Of a stretch of 54,558 bases of DNA, positions 45,434 to 53,745 are shown piece by piece; the first letter of the stretch is position 1, and each line of letters starts with the position of its first letter. Origin of the DNA: an uncultured Saprospiraceae bacterium (GTDB lineage: Bacteria > Bacteroidota > Bacteroidia > Chitinophagales > Saprospiraceae). The notes beneath the pieces are model-generated. The model saw nothing but the letters and a program-made list of their open reading frames with translations. It had not been told where the DNA came from and did not search any database. Position numbers and translations under genes: made by a program. Where the stretch lies: the NCBI GenBank assembly GCA_938007965.1, contig CALLMH010000028.1:1-54558 (forward strand), written 5' to 3'.

Positions 45434-46045
45434 TCATTCATTAGGAATAATGGCTCCGTTATCTATCCATTCCTTTACTGCGGCGATATATTCATCTTTA
45501 GGAACTGGTGGTTTTTCTCTTGGAATTCCTTCGGAGTCTACTCCTGGATCCCATGCCCACAGTACGAGTTCATGTTCGGTTAGGTGTTTCATTATTTCTT
45601 CAGGTGATCGACCTCCATTTCTTTTCGGGTCCATCATTTGTGTAGCTATTTCGACTCTTGTCTTGCCTTCCCATATCATTGATTCGGGTGCTAGTGCCCA
45701 CTCGGGCGCACCTGGCACTCCTGAGAAATCATTGTTTTCTTCACTATGACAGGTCGAACAATCTATACTCTTTAGTCCATGGCCATCTGCTCCTCTCGGT
45801 ATACCTAGTGCTCTTGTGGTATGGCTATCATCTCCTTTTATCGGTTTTGATCCCGCTGGGTGACAATTTACACATCTCTGATGTGTAAGTACAAGCATCA
45901 TCTTATCAAATGGATCTTGTGATTGTTCAATATTGCTATGTGCAGCATTATGATTATCACCCGACCAATCTTTACGAGATTCTGCAAAAGCGAATCCAAG
46001 AACTAATATCAATAAGCTAATAACTGAAACAATCGTCTTTTTCAT
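45434..46045 (-). CDS. Dihaem c-type cytochrome, probable electron acceptor of the Ior-type hydroxylase
   Basis: 203 residues with a Sec signal peptide (SVISLLILVLGFAFAES) and two CxxCH haem motifs, C-V-N-C-H near residue 58 and C-S-T-C-H near residue 97. The distal ligands and fold are not obvious; ETHRALG-type spacing differs from ordinary cytochrome c. It is the first gene of a three-gene minus-strand operon (cytochrome, 2Fe-2S subunit, Mo subunit), so it most likely accepts electrons in the periplasm. I am confident it is a cytochrome and moderately confident in the partner assignment. Confidence 0.83.
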   Translation of the reverse strand: MKKTIVSVISLLILVLGFAFAESRKDWSGDNHNAAHSNIEQSQDPFDKMMLVLTHQRCVNCHPAGSKPIKGDDSHTTRALGIPRGADGHGLKSIDCSTCHSEENNDFSGVPGAPEWALAPESMIWEGKTRVEIATQMMDPKRNGGRSPEEIMKHLTEHELVLWAWDPGVDSEGIPREKPPVPKDEYIAAVKEWIDNGAIIPNE

Positions 46046-46371
46046 GGTAGATATTTAGCGGGGCCATTTCATAAAGTCATTTTCGATGATTCCTGGAATA
46101 CACTTTCTCCAATTCCATATTAGTAATTCGAAAAAGCTATACATTGAAGTGAATCATATTTAGATTGTAATTTAACTAAATATTGAACACTATTGTTTTA
46201 TATATCAAAAATATTGAGTTCCTCGGATTATCGAAGTCTTTCTGCTTATGCTGAGATGGTAATTACTAAGTGCGTATTATTATTAGCGAACTAAAAATTC
46301 AAAGCCTGTATTGAGTTAAATACAATTCTATTTATATAGATTCCTTCTTAAATTTATTCACTCTCCGTAGA
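46046..46371. other. Intergenic stretch of about 325 bases
   Basis: Separates the minus-strand cytochrome from the downstream type IX-secreted protein gene. No gene, hairpin with a T-run or promoter box supported. Confidence 0.45.
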
Positions 46372-47703
46372 TTACTTAGAAATGAGGATTTTCTGACGGT
46401 CAACTATTATATTATCATTCTCTATGAGTAGAAAATACATGCCATTGGAGATGGACGAAACGTCTAATATGTAATCATCAATGTTGGTAATCGAAGATAC
46501 AGTAGAGACTGCATCACCTTGTACATTAATAAGTCTTATGGTATAAGAATCCGATGATGTTTTCGTACCATGACTTATAAAGGAAAGTTCTCCGTGTGTC
46601 GGATTAGGATATATTTCGAAGGTAATATTTTCTAATTTTTGATCTTTGATTTGCTCTTCTTGTTTGTTATTATCTATGATTCCATCAGGGATTATCTCGT
46701 GATAATCAAGCTGATCTTCTTGGTGATTTTCTTCTGATGTATCTATATAATTGCATTTAGTGATAGAAATATCGTCTATGAATATTTGGTCTGCATTGGC
46801 AGATGCATCGCACATTATTCTTATTCTTGTCTGATTGGTAAATGATACATCATTGATTAGTATGCTTTCTGTGTAATGAGATCCATTTGTGAAGTCTCTT
46901 CCACTTTCCCAAGTTTTTAGATTGGCGTATTCTTGCCCTCCGTCAGTAGAGATTAAGAGGGAAAATTTTTCTCCATCTTCCATACTATTGGGGTAGTAAG
47001 AGAAGTTAATTTCTGTCTCGTCCACATCTGCAAGGGATAAGTCTTGTGTAGTCATCGAGGAGCTAGCGCCTGTATCATCTCTTAGTCTGACGCTCCACTC
47101 CCCACTTTTAGGATGTTCTCTTACTCTAGTACAGTCATCTCCTCCATCTATCCATATGCCATAATCATCTTCGAAGCTGTTCTGTAGTACTTCTGTACAC
47201 GGCATTTCGTCGGATAATGTAATTGTATAATCCTCCACCTCTCCGAAGATAAATGTCTGACAAGGCGTAGCGTGTTTGTTGTATCGCATGGCGATTCTCA
47301 TGTGAGTATTCCCTATCATTGCGTGATTTGGAATATGGATTTCCGATTGTATATCACCTACCGCTCGGACTGATAAGACTTCTTCATCTTCATCTTCGAA
47401 GTCTCCATCTTGATTGTAATCAATCCAAATACTCCAAGCCTCGGTGAATTCATTGTCTCCGTATCCTGGAGATAGAAGTATATCATATCGGTTCCCTAAA
47501 AAAAGTGGTGTGGACAAATCTCGAAAATCTCCATAGCCTTCATTATTCCCTGAGTTATTATCGATTTGATTGATCGTTATTTGATTGATATATTCATGTG
47601 TAGTATCTGTGCCTTTGGAGATACATATCTCAACCATACTGACATAAGATTCCAAAAAGAATCCAGTTATGGTAAACAATACTATGAATAGGTTTTTAGT
47701 CAT
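46372..47703 (-). CDS. Secreted GEVED-domain protein with type IX sorting signal
   Basis: 443 residues. Hydrophobic N-terminal signal (FIVLFTITGFFLESYVS), a GEVED domain (ISIWIDYNQDGDFEDEDEEV and the eponymous FGEVEDYTIT, about 50-165), a jelly-roll region (about 175-325) with several Asp/Asn-rich loops, and a low-complexity linker. The last 85 residues are a type IX sorting domain: ITFEIYPNPTHGELSF, GMYFLLIE and a K-I-L-I-S-K end. It should be exported through the type IX system and placed on the surface or released. Ligand unknown; no neighbour suggests a pathway. Confidence 0.87.
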   Translation of the reverse strand: MTKNLFIVLFTITGFFLESYVSMVEICISKGTDTTHEYINQITINQIDNNSGNNEGYGDFRDLSTPLFLGNRYDILLSPGYGDNEFTEAWSIWIDYNQDGDFEDEDEEVLSVRAVGDIQSEIHIPNHAMIGNTHMRIAMRYNKHATPCQTFIFGEVEDYTITLSDEMPCTEVLQNSFEDDYGIWIDGGDDCTRVREHPKSGEWSVRLRDDTGASSSMTTQDLSLADVDETEINFSYYPNSMEDGEKFSLLISTDGGQEYANLKTWESGRDFTNGSHYTESILINDVSFTNQTRIRIMCDASANADQIFIDDISITKCNYIDTSEENHQEDQLDYHEIIPDGIIDNNKQEEQIKDQKLENITFEIYPNPTHGELSFISHGTKTSSDSYTIRLINVQGDAVSTVSSITNIDDYILDVSSISNGMYFLLIENDNIIVDRQKILISK

Positions 47704-48002
47704 CTATCTCTCAGGCTACCTACCTAGAATTAGTCTATCGGCGGGCACATCCACATCTGAGTGGATCAATTGGAAAATGCAAATACAAATTGTCTCTGAT
47801 GATCTACAGGTGTAGGTTCAAGAAAGTTTCACTATTTGTATCTGACAAAACATATCAGCGATACGTCTTGATTATCGTGACGGTGTAGTCCAATTTTTTT
47901 GCCAAAAAAGAGTAGAGTAGGAGAGAAGATCAGTTATGTAAACTATTGGTCAGTTTTTTAGTTGACGAGCTGGTAAGATGATTATATAATGTTTAATACA
48001 AA
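47704..48002. other. Intergenic stretch of 299 bases
   Basis: Lies between the type IX-secreted gene and the 91-residue ORF. A near-match to a promoter box (TGTATTTG, minus strand, around 47786) is too weak to call. Nothing else seen. Confidence 0.4.
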
Positions 48003-48278
48003 TTAGATGATGTCGAAATCGTCTAATTGTTCTTCATTTATTTTTTCTAAGGCGGTGATATAGTCTTGATTCATAGATTTGAAGCGAGTGCTTACCTTTT
48101 GCATAAATTCAAAAGTAAGAAGTTGATCTGCGGTAGCAAGATCTCTAATGCCCGAACCATCCCTGAATACAAATGACTGACTGACCAGTCTATCTTCGAT
48201 TTGGATGGTGATTTTCTCATTCATTTTGAGTACTGTTATTTTATAAACAGCATGTGGTATTTCTCCGATTATTCTCAT
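48003..48278 (-). CDS. Small conserved-looking protein co-transcribed with a DUF2520 gene
   Basis: 91 residues, MRIIGEIPHAVYKITVLKMNEK at the start and an acidic end (NEEQLDDFDII). It has beta-strand-like segments (ITIQIEDRLVSQSFVF) and a helical C-terminus, and no signal peptide. I do not recognise a family by name. Its ATG overlaps the stop of the upstream DUF2520 gene by one base (TAATG), strong evidence that it is a real, co-translated gene. Confidence 0.65.
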   Translation of the reverse strand: MRIIGEIPHAVYKITVLKMNEKITIQIEDRLVSQSFVFRDGSGIRDLATADQLLTFEFMQKVSTRFKSMNQDYITALEKINEEQLDDFDII

Positions 48279-49045
48279 TATTTATATGTTTCGATTATAC
48301 TGTTTGTGATTGCTTGATATATATCCTTATCTGATTGCTCTGATAATAGGCTTAGATGAGTTTCTATGGTAGATTCATCATTCCTCATAGCAGGTCCAGT
48401 TTGGGAATCATAACTACCTAATTTTGATTGTTTTAAAATAGTTTGCTTGAGGAGAGGTTGTAACAGATCAACAGGTATGTCATTTGCTTCCAAATTTGAT
48501 TCCGATTTGTAGATCAAGTGATTGACAAAATTATTGATCATTACTGCTGACACATGTACTATCTGCCGATCAGCGTCTGACATCACAGTCGTATTGCTGC
48601 TTATGCTATTGGCGAGTTCTATGAGCGCGTCTTCTGTATTATCATCATTAGCGTTTATACAAAACGGGATGTCATTGTAAGCCATTTTGCGTCCCTTAGT
48701 GAATGTTTGCACCGGATAGAATACTCCTTGATGATTGATATCACCCAATATTTCTAGTGCCTGGCTGCCTGAGGTATGCGCTACGATTTTCTTTTTTCTT
48801 ATCTCAATCGGCAAATTAGTAACTATAGAAGCTATAGCATCATCACTCACACAGATCAAATATATATCAGAAGTGGTTGTGATCTTACTTATATCATGAT
48901 ATAGATCTACTTTTTCTCCTCTAGTGCATGATCTTGCTTCACTTTCATTCCTAGAATAGAGACCTTCTAGAATATGATCCGACTTCCATATAGCCCGTAC
49001 CATATGATATGCAATGTTGCCAGAACCTATGACGAATATTTTCAT
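48278..49045 (-). CDS. DUF2520 Rossmann-fold oxidoreductase-like protein
   Basis: 255 residues. An N-terminal NAD(P)-binding Rossmann domain (FVIGSGNIAYHMVRAIW, GxGxxA-like) is followed by the DUF2520 helical domain (ADRQIVHVSAVMINNFVNHLIYKSE; LLKQTILKQSKLG; GPAMRNDESTIETHL). Similar to F420-dependent/pyrroline-5-carboxylate reductase-fold proteins. The family is common in Bacteroidota, usually near cell-envelope genes; its substrate is not known to me. Coupled to the 91-residue ORF downstream. Confidence 0.88.
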   Translation of the reverse strand: MKIFVIGSGNIAYHMVRAIWKSDHILEGLYSRNESEARSCTRGEKVDLYHDISKITTTSDIYLICVSDDAIASIVTNLPIEIRKKKIVAHTSGSQALEILGDINHQGVFYPVQTFTKGRKMAYNDIPFCINANDDNTEDALIELANSISSNTTVMSDADRQIVHVSAVMINNFVNHLIYKSESNLEANDIPVDLLQPLLKQTILKQSKLGSYDSQTGPAMRNDESTIETHLSLLSEQSDKDIYQAITNSIIETYK

Positions 49046-49320
49046 TTATCTTTTTTTGATTTTTATAGAGTTTCTGTGTTCGAAATTGTATCAAACCACC
49101 CATGTATCGTTCCGATACAAGTAGATATCACATAGGAGAAAGTTACCGCTAGTGATATAGAATTCGGTGGGAAGGTATGAAGAAATATGGAGAATCTATA
49201 GATAGAGCTAGACGTTAGCTTCATGCCATAAATGTCTCCATATTTTCATTATATCAAAACCAATAAATAATAAGAATATCGGCGGCTTCACGTATTAATT
49301 CTTAAAGCGAATCTTGTGTT
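49046..49320. other. Intergenic region with nested inverted repeats
   Basis: ATATGGAGA (49185-49193) and TCTCCATAT (49235-49243) form a 9-bp stem whose loop contains AGCTA (49206-49210) and TAGCT (49216-49220), another 5-bp stem. No T-run follows on either strand, so it is not a clear terminator. It could be a small structured RNA or chance. Confidence 0.35.
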
Positions 49321-49660
49321 TTATAAACCTTCTATTTGTTCTTTCAATCGCTTCTTTGTCACTTTCTCTTTATCGAGGATTTGCTTGAGTGACTTCCTGT
49401 CAAATGTAGTCGCTTCTAAGAAACCGGTTACTCTAAACTCGGTACGCCTATTGAATTGATATTCCTTATCCGTGCAAGAGATACCATCTATGCATTTATT
49501 AAGAGGCACTGACTCGCCGTACCCCTTAGAGGTAATCCTAGATGCTTTGATTCCTTTTGAAACTATGTAATCTACTGCGGATTGTGCCCTTTTTGAAGAT
49601 AATTCCAAGTTGTACTCATCAGTACCACGGCTATCAGTGTGTGAGCCTAGCTCTATGATG
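49321..49660 (-). pseudogene. Truncated OmpA-like domain, remnant of a larger gene
   Basis: An OmpA C-terminal domain lacking its start. Coding similarity begins abruptly at FIIELGSHTDSRGTDEYNLELSSKRAQSAV (reading from about 49660 downwards), upstream of the first in-frame ATG at 49608, and continues through KGYGESVPLNKCIDG, EYQFNRRTEFRV to a coiled tail. Upstream in frame there are only 15 to 20 unrelated codons before a stop. So the beta-1/alpha-1 half and everything N-terminal, including any signal peptide, are missing. The break coincides with a perfect 12-bp inverted repeat at 49661-49696. A 95-residue protein from ATG 49608 is possible but would lack the peptidoglycan-binding core. Confidence 0.65.
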
Positions 49661-49696
49661 AATAGGGAGCAACGACATACATCATTGCTCCCTATT
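49661..49696. repeat. Perfect 12-bp inverted repeat at the OmpA truncation point
   Basis: AATAGGGAGCAA (49661-49672) and TTGCTCCCTATT (49685-49696) with a 12-base loop. It abuts the place where OmpA homology stops, so it may mark a deletion or insertion junction, or be a terminator-like hairpin. No clear T-run on either strand. Confidence 0.6.
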
Positions 49697-49856
49697 AGGT
49701 GTTTGTCTTTTCAGTTATTTGAGCTTATGAAAAAATATAACCAAAATCTAGATTGATATTTAAGTACATAGCAAGCTTGAATTCATATCTGATCACAGCT
49801 GACGTATGTTTAGAATAGTAGATTGCTGACTAATATCCTTATTCAAGATGGTAATG

Positions 49857-50141
49857 TTATAATTGCTTTATGACTCTTACTTTTACCGCTGGATCTGTCC
49901 ACTTATTCATTTCTGTTCTATATTTCCCATCCATACTCAAGATCTTCTTGTATATATCTTCTGTAGTCAGATCTATTAGATGGCTATGTGTTACAGTCAG
50001 ATGTATGATATCTGTGGAGACGTTGATAAAACTTCTTACTTTGAAGTAATTGGGTTTCAAAAGGTCTTCTGACTGATATGAAAGTGTATGGATCATGTGC
50101 CTATATTTAATAAAGAGAGTCAGAATCATCATTTTGGTCAC
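49857..50141 (-). CDS. Unrecognised 94-aa ORF downstream of an ECF sigma factor
   Basis: 94 residues, or 79 from the internal ATG 50096 (MIHTLSYQ). It is a soluble-looking small protein with alternating strands (INVSTDIIHLTVTHSHLIDL) and a basic end (VKVRVIKQL). It begins 25 bases after the sigma factor stop, same strand, so it may be co-transcribed and could be a regulator of that sigma factor. No zinc-binding anti-sigma motif or membrane helix is present. Not recognised. Confidence 0.4.
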   Translation of the reverse strand: MTKMMILTLFIKYRHMIHTLSYQSEDLLKPNYFKVRSFINVSTDIIHLTVTHSHLIDLTTEDIYKKILSMDGKYRTEMNKWTDPAVKVRVIKQL

Positions 50142-50166
50142 ATATTTACAAGGTGTATTTAGGTGA

Positions 50167-50715
50167 TTATACTGATAGTTGCTTGGCTACCTTAGTTCTT
50201 GCTCTCATCAGTTTCATCTTGATTGTAGAGCTACCGAGGCTTGTTGATTCCATTATTTCTTTGATCGACTTACCTTCGCTATATTTAGCGAGAAGTAATT
50301 GCTGATCTTCTAGTGACAGTGTAGATAATATGAGAGCCATTCTTTCCAATAGTTCATCTTTTTCTATTGCCTCAGTGGCACTGTAATCTTGTACAGCGGA
50401 TTCTTCCTCGTATCTATCGTATGCTTGCTTAGCGATCTTTCTGTGATTTTTCATACACATGTGCTTTGCTATTCGGAATAGCCAAAACCTGAATGTAATA
50501 GGTACTTTAAGTTTGTGTAACTCCTGAGCCGCTTTGATGAAGGCTTCTTGAGTGATATCAAAAGCATCATCTGCATTATTGGCGATTTTACACACGTAGT
50601 CAAACAGTTGACTGTAGAACATTTCATATAACTCACCGAATGCCTTATTGCACTGAGTAGTTTGGTATGTGATAACTAATACTTCTTCTTTCTGTAGTGT
50701 CTGAGTAGAGATCAT
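50167..50715 (-). CDS. ECF (sigma-70 family) RNA polymerase sigma factor
   Basis: 182 residues. Region 2 is visible at about 25-95 (YEMFYSQLFDYVCKIANNADDAFDITQEAFIKAAQEL; FRFWLFRIAKHMCMKNHRK) and region 4 at about 125-180 (LSTLSLEDQQLLLAKYSEGKSIKEIMESTSLGSSTIKMKLMRARTKV, a helix-turn-helix). Directs RNA polymerase to a set of promoters. There is no adjacent FecR or transmembrane anti-sigma gene; only a small soluble ORF follows. Control is therefore unclear. Confidence 0.9.
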   Translation of the reverse strand: MISTQTLQKEEVLVITYQTTQCNKAFGELYEMFYSQLFDYVCKIANNADDAFDITQEAFIKAAQELHKLKVPITFRFWLFRIAKHMCMKNHRKIAKQAYDRYEEESAVQDYSATEAIEKDELLERMALILSTLSLEDQQLLLAKYSEGKSIKEIMESTSLGSSTIKMKLMRARTKVAKQLSV

Positions 50716-50845
50716 AATTAATTCGATTTATAACTATTAAATTATAACTCAAAGATCAGCTGATATCACTGCCAAGAATACAGCAAAAAAGCGTATTTAT
50801 TTTCTACGCAATTTACCTAGATGAATAGTCTTTCGTAAAATCAAA

Positions 50846-50877
50846 AGCCCTCATCATCACACAAGATAATGAGGGCT
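50846..50877 (-). terminator. Intrinsic terminator after the OmpA lipoprotein gene
   Basis: Bases 50846-50854 pair with 50869-50877 (AGCCCTCAT/ATGAGGGCT), a 9-bp GC-rich stem. On the minus strand the stem is followed by TTTTGATTTT. Lies 29 bases beyond the stop of the OmpA lipoprotein gene. Confidence 0.75.
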
Positions 50878-50905
50878 CCAACTTATATTTGGACTGCCAG
50901 TCTAT

Positions 50906-51817
50906 CTATTTAGGCATTTTTGTAGGATCTAGAAGTTCGTAGAACTGACTTAGTTTAGGTAGTAGTATTATTCTCGTTCTTCTATTGATAGATTTACCTT
51001 CAGCGGTATTGTTATTAGCAAGAGCATTGTATTCACCTCTACCTGCCGCTATCAGTTTATCAGGATTGACACCGTACTTGGTCTGTAGAGATCTTACTAC
51101 AGAGGTAGCTCTTTTGACCGATAGATCCCAGTTATCTTCAATACAAGATGTACGGATCGGAGTATTATCCGTGTATCCCTCTACCATAAGATCTAGATCA
51201 GGTCTTGATTTGATGATCTGAGCTATCTTAGATAGTACTTCATCCGCTCTAGGAGTTATTGTAGCGCTCCCAGAGTTATAGAGCATCTTGTCAGATAGAT
51301 TGACATATACTACAGTCTTGTCTACTTTGACTTCGATGTCGTCATCCGCTATTCCTTTGGCCAATACACTTTTGAGATTGATCGCAAGAGCTAGATTTAG
51401 AGAATCAGTCTTGTTCTTTGCAGCTTGTAGTAGATTGATATATCTGTCTTTGTTTTCTAGTTGCTTTATCGTCTGACCGATGTTGTCATTAGCGGTCTTG
51501 GATAGTACAGTGAGATCACCTACTTGAGTGATTTGATTTTCACGTTGCTTTTTCAGGTCTGCGATTTGATCCCTTAGATCTTGAATCTGATCAGCTCTGT
51601 TAGCCAGCTGCCCTTGAAGGGTTTCCTTTTCTCCGACTACTTTGGTATACTTGATGTTACAATTCTCAAGCTCAGATTGCGATCTTCTGAAGTCATTGGT
51701 CGTATCATCTAATTGAAGTCTGACTGTTTCAAGTGTTTTTTTGCTTGCACATGAGGTAGCGAATAGAATAATAAAAAGTACAGTTGAATTGTAAAAAACT
51801 TGTTTCATTTTATTCAT
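50906..51817 (-). CDS. OmpA-family lipoprotein with coiled-coil stalk
   Basis: 303 residues. Signal ending in a lipobox (FATSCASKK), so it is anchored to the outer membrane by lipid. A long coiled coil (about 28-130; QLANRADQIQDLRDQIADLKKQ) forms a stalk, and the C-terminal OmpA-like domain (about 175-290) has MLYNSGSATITPRADEVL, VEGYTDNTPI and NWDLSVKRATSVVRSL followed by RRTRIILLP. It binds peptidoglycan and tethers the outer membrane. The start could also be the ATG at 51808. Monocistronic with a terminator downstream. Confidence 0.9.
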   Translation of the reverse strand: MNKMKQVFYNSTVLFIILFATSCASKKTLETVRLQLDDTTNDFRRSQSELENCNIKYTKVVGEKETLQGQLANRADQIQDLRDQIADLKKQRENQITQVGDLTVLSKTANDNIGQTIKQLENKDRYINLLQAAKNKTDSLNLALAINLKSVLAKGIADDDIEVKVDKTVVYVNLSDKMLYNSGSATITPRADEVLSKIAQIIKSRPDLDLMVEGYTDNTPIRTSCIEDNWDLSVKRATSVVRSLQTKYGVNPDKLIAAGRGEYNALANNNTAEGKSINRRTRIILLPKLSQFYELLDPTKMPK

Positions 51818-52099
51818 TATTGTTGTTTCAAAAATTATTGGGTTTACCCCTTATTCATAACAGAGAGTCTTTTTTATTTGATTGGTCACCAATAAATAAT
51901 ATAATTTTATAAATAAAAATATCCATTGTCCAATCTCAATACTCGATGCTCTGGTTTGACATCGCCTCTTGCAAGATTATGTAGTATACGACTACAGATA
52001 TTAACTGAAATATAAGAAGTATTTAAAGTGCCAATCTTAGTGGATACGTGTGAAAGGAATTTTCTCAAATTGAAATGTCACATTATAAAGAGACCTATA

Positions 52100-52741
52100 T
52101 TATAAATCTACTAAGCCATGTTTCATAGCATATTTCACTAAGCCGGCTGTATTTTTTGCTTGGAGCTTATCTAGTAGATTACGTCGGTGAGTATCTACTG
52201 TCCTGATACTGATAAAAAGTTGCTCCGCGATCTCAGGGTTGGAGTATTCTTCTGCGATTAACTTGAGGATCTCTAGCTCTCTTTTGGTAAGCTTAACTTG
52301 GTCGCCCGTTTCGCTGGGTTTAGTACCTTGGGTGAGGTGCTTCATCAGCACATTGGTCACGTGGGAACTGTAGTATGTGTCGCCTTTATATACTTTTTTG
52401 ATCGCCATTACCATTTCGTCGGATCCTGCATCTTTGAGCAGATATCCTTTGGCTCCGACCTCTAGTAGATTGACTATATAGTTATCTTCTTTGTGCATGG
52501 ATAGACCTAGTATCTTGATGTCAGGATGTGACTGGAGTATAGTCTTTGTCAGCGTGATACCGCTCTCATCACCAAGTGTTATATCCATGAGTATGACGTC
52601 AGGCACTTCCATATTCAACTTGGCCATTGCCTCCTCCGAATTCTTTGCTCCCCAAGATAAGCTCACTCCATCATGATCTTCTAGCATTGCTTCTACTCCC
52701 TGTCGAAACATTTTGTGGTCATCTATTATAGCTACTTTCAT
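52100..52741 (-). CDS. NarL/LuxR-type response regulator
   Basis: 213 residues from ATG 52741. REC domain with phosphoacceptor D53 (DVILMDITLG) and acidic pocket IIDDHKMFRQG; the C-terminal LuxR helix-turn-helix (LTKRELEILKLIAEEYSNPEIAEQLFISIRTVDTHRRNLL). The upstream in-frame ATG at 52798 would overlap the kinase gene by more than 50 bases and adds a membrane-like segment, so it is rejected. It follows the histidine kinase stop by only four bases. A cytoplasmic output regulator for the kinase encoded upstream. Confidence 0.93.
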   Translation of the reverse strand: MKVAIIDDHKMFRQGVEAMLEDHDGVSLSWGAKNSEEAMAKLNMEVPDVILMDITLGDESGITLTKTILQSHPDIKILGLSMHKEDNYIVNLLEVGAKGYLLKDAGSDEMVMAIKKVYKGDTYYSSHVTNVLMKHLTQGTKPSETGDQVKLTKRELEILKLIAEEYSNPEIAEQLFISIRTVDTHRRNLLDKLQAKNTAGLVKYAMKHGLVDL

Positions 52742-52745
52742 GGTA

Positions 52746-53741
52746 TTATTTGTTTTGGTCAAGGAGATCAGTAGGTAAACTAATATGTATGGTAACACCT
52801 ACACCAAACTGAGATGCTATGTCCATATCTCCTTGGAGAGATTCTACTCTAGTTTGAATATTATATAATCCTATGCCTCCTCCTGATATGGATGCGTCCA
52901 TGCCGACACCATCATCTTGAACCAGGATATTGATCGATTCTTGATCTTGTCTAATACTTATTTCGATATTGGCACATTGGCTATGTTTTACAGCGTTATT
53001 GACTAACTCTTGAATGATACGAAATATGTTGAGTTCGTATTCCTTACTGAGTAGACCGTCAGTTATATTGGACTGAAAGTGAACTTCTATTTCACTAGCG
53101 TCGGATATTTTTTTTGCGAAATTGGACAATGCTGTTATTACACCAAAATCAATCAAACTACTCGGCATCAAGTCATGAGATATCTGACGAATGTCGCTAG
53201 CTATGTCACTAATCGCTACATTGATCTCTTCGAGACCAGAAATTATTGTGTCAGATTTCGCTTTTCTCTTGATGGCATCAATTTGCAACTTGAGGGCACT
53301 CATGTTAGGTCCTACACCGTCATGGATTTCTTTGGCTAGCCTTCTTCTTTCCATCTCTTGACCAAGTAGGAGTGATTGAGTTGCTTCATCCTTGGCTAAT
53401 ACATTTTCTGTGATATCTGTGATACTGAGTAACATTCCATCTAGCAATTTTTTACCATCGATGATGAGATGTCTTTCGTTATAGAGTACGTCCTTGATGT
53501 GAAAGTTACGTCGTGATTTTGATAACCCTGATTCTATCTCTGTTAATAGTTCTGGAATATCAAAAAGAGTCAATACTTCTTTGTCTATTAGTTTACCTGC
53601 TTTTTCATTGATTCCCAGAAATTCGACTGCCTTACTATTAATCAATGTTACATAACCTTCCATGTCGTAGGAAATGACCCCGATGTCCATATTGGATACG
53701 AGAGCATTGAGAAATAATATTGCTTCAGTATTAGTTTCCAT
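52746..53741 (-). CDS. Soluble NarX-type sensor histidine kinase with PAS domain
   Basis: 331 residues from ATG 53741. N-terminal PAS domain (about 10-110; GVISYDMEGYVTLINSKAVEFLG), then a HisKA_3 dimerisation domain with phosphoacceptor H140 in EMERRRLAKEIHDGVGPNMS, and a HATPase_c domain (NNAVKHSQC N-box, DDGVGMD, GGGIGLYNIQTRVE). No membrane segment, so it senses an intracellular cue or a protein. The ATG lies four bases after the stop of the Rsb-type phosphatase gene; an earlier in-frame start would overlap that gene. Phosphorylates the adjacent NarL-type regulator. Confidence 0.93.
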   Translation of the reverse strand: METNTEAILFLNALVSNMDIGVISYDMEGYVTLINSKAVEFLGINEKAGKLIDKEVLTLFDIPELLTEIESGLSKSRRNFHIKDVLYNERHLIIDGKKLLDGMLLSITDITENVLAKDEATQSLLLGQEMERRRLAKEIHDGVGPNMSALKLQIDAIKRKAKSDTIISGLEEINVAISDIASDIRQISHDLMPSSLIDFGVITALSNFAKKISDASEIEVHFQSNITDGLLSKEYELNIFRIIQELVNNAVKHSQCANIEISIRQDQESINILVQDDGVGMDASISGGGIGLYNIQTRVESLQGDMDIASQFGVGVTIHISLPTDLLDQNK

Positions 53742-53745
53742 ATGA

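Noticed and set aside
52742-52798. Longer start of the response regulator
   Set aside because: Would overlap the kinase gene and add a hydrophobic segment unlike NarL-type regulators.
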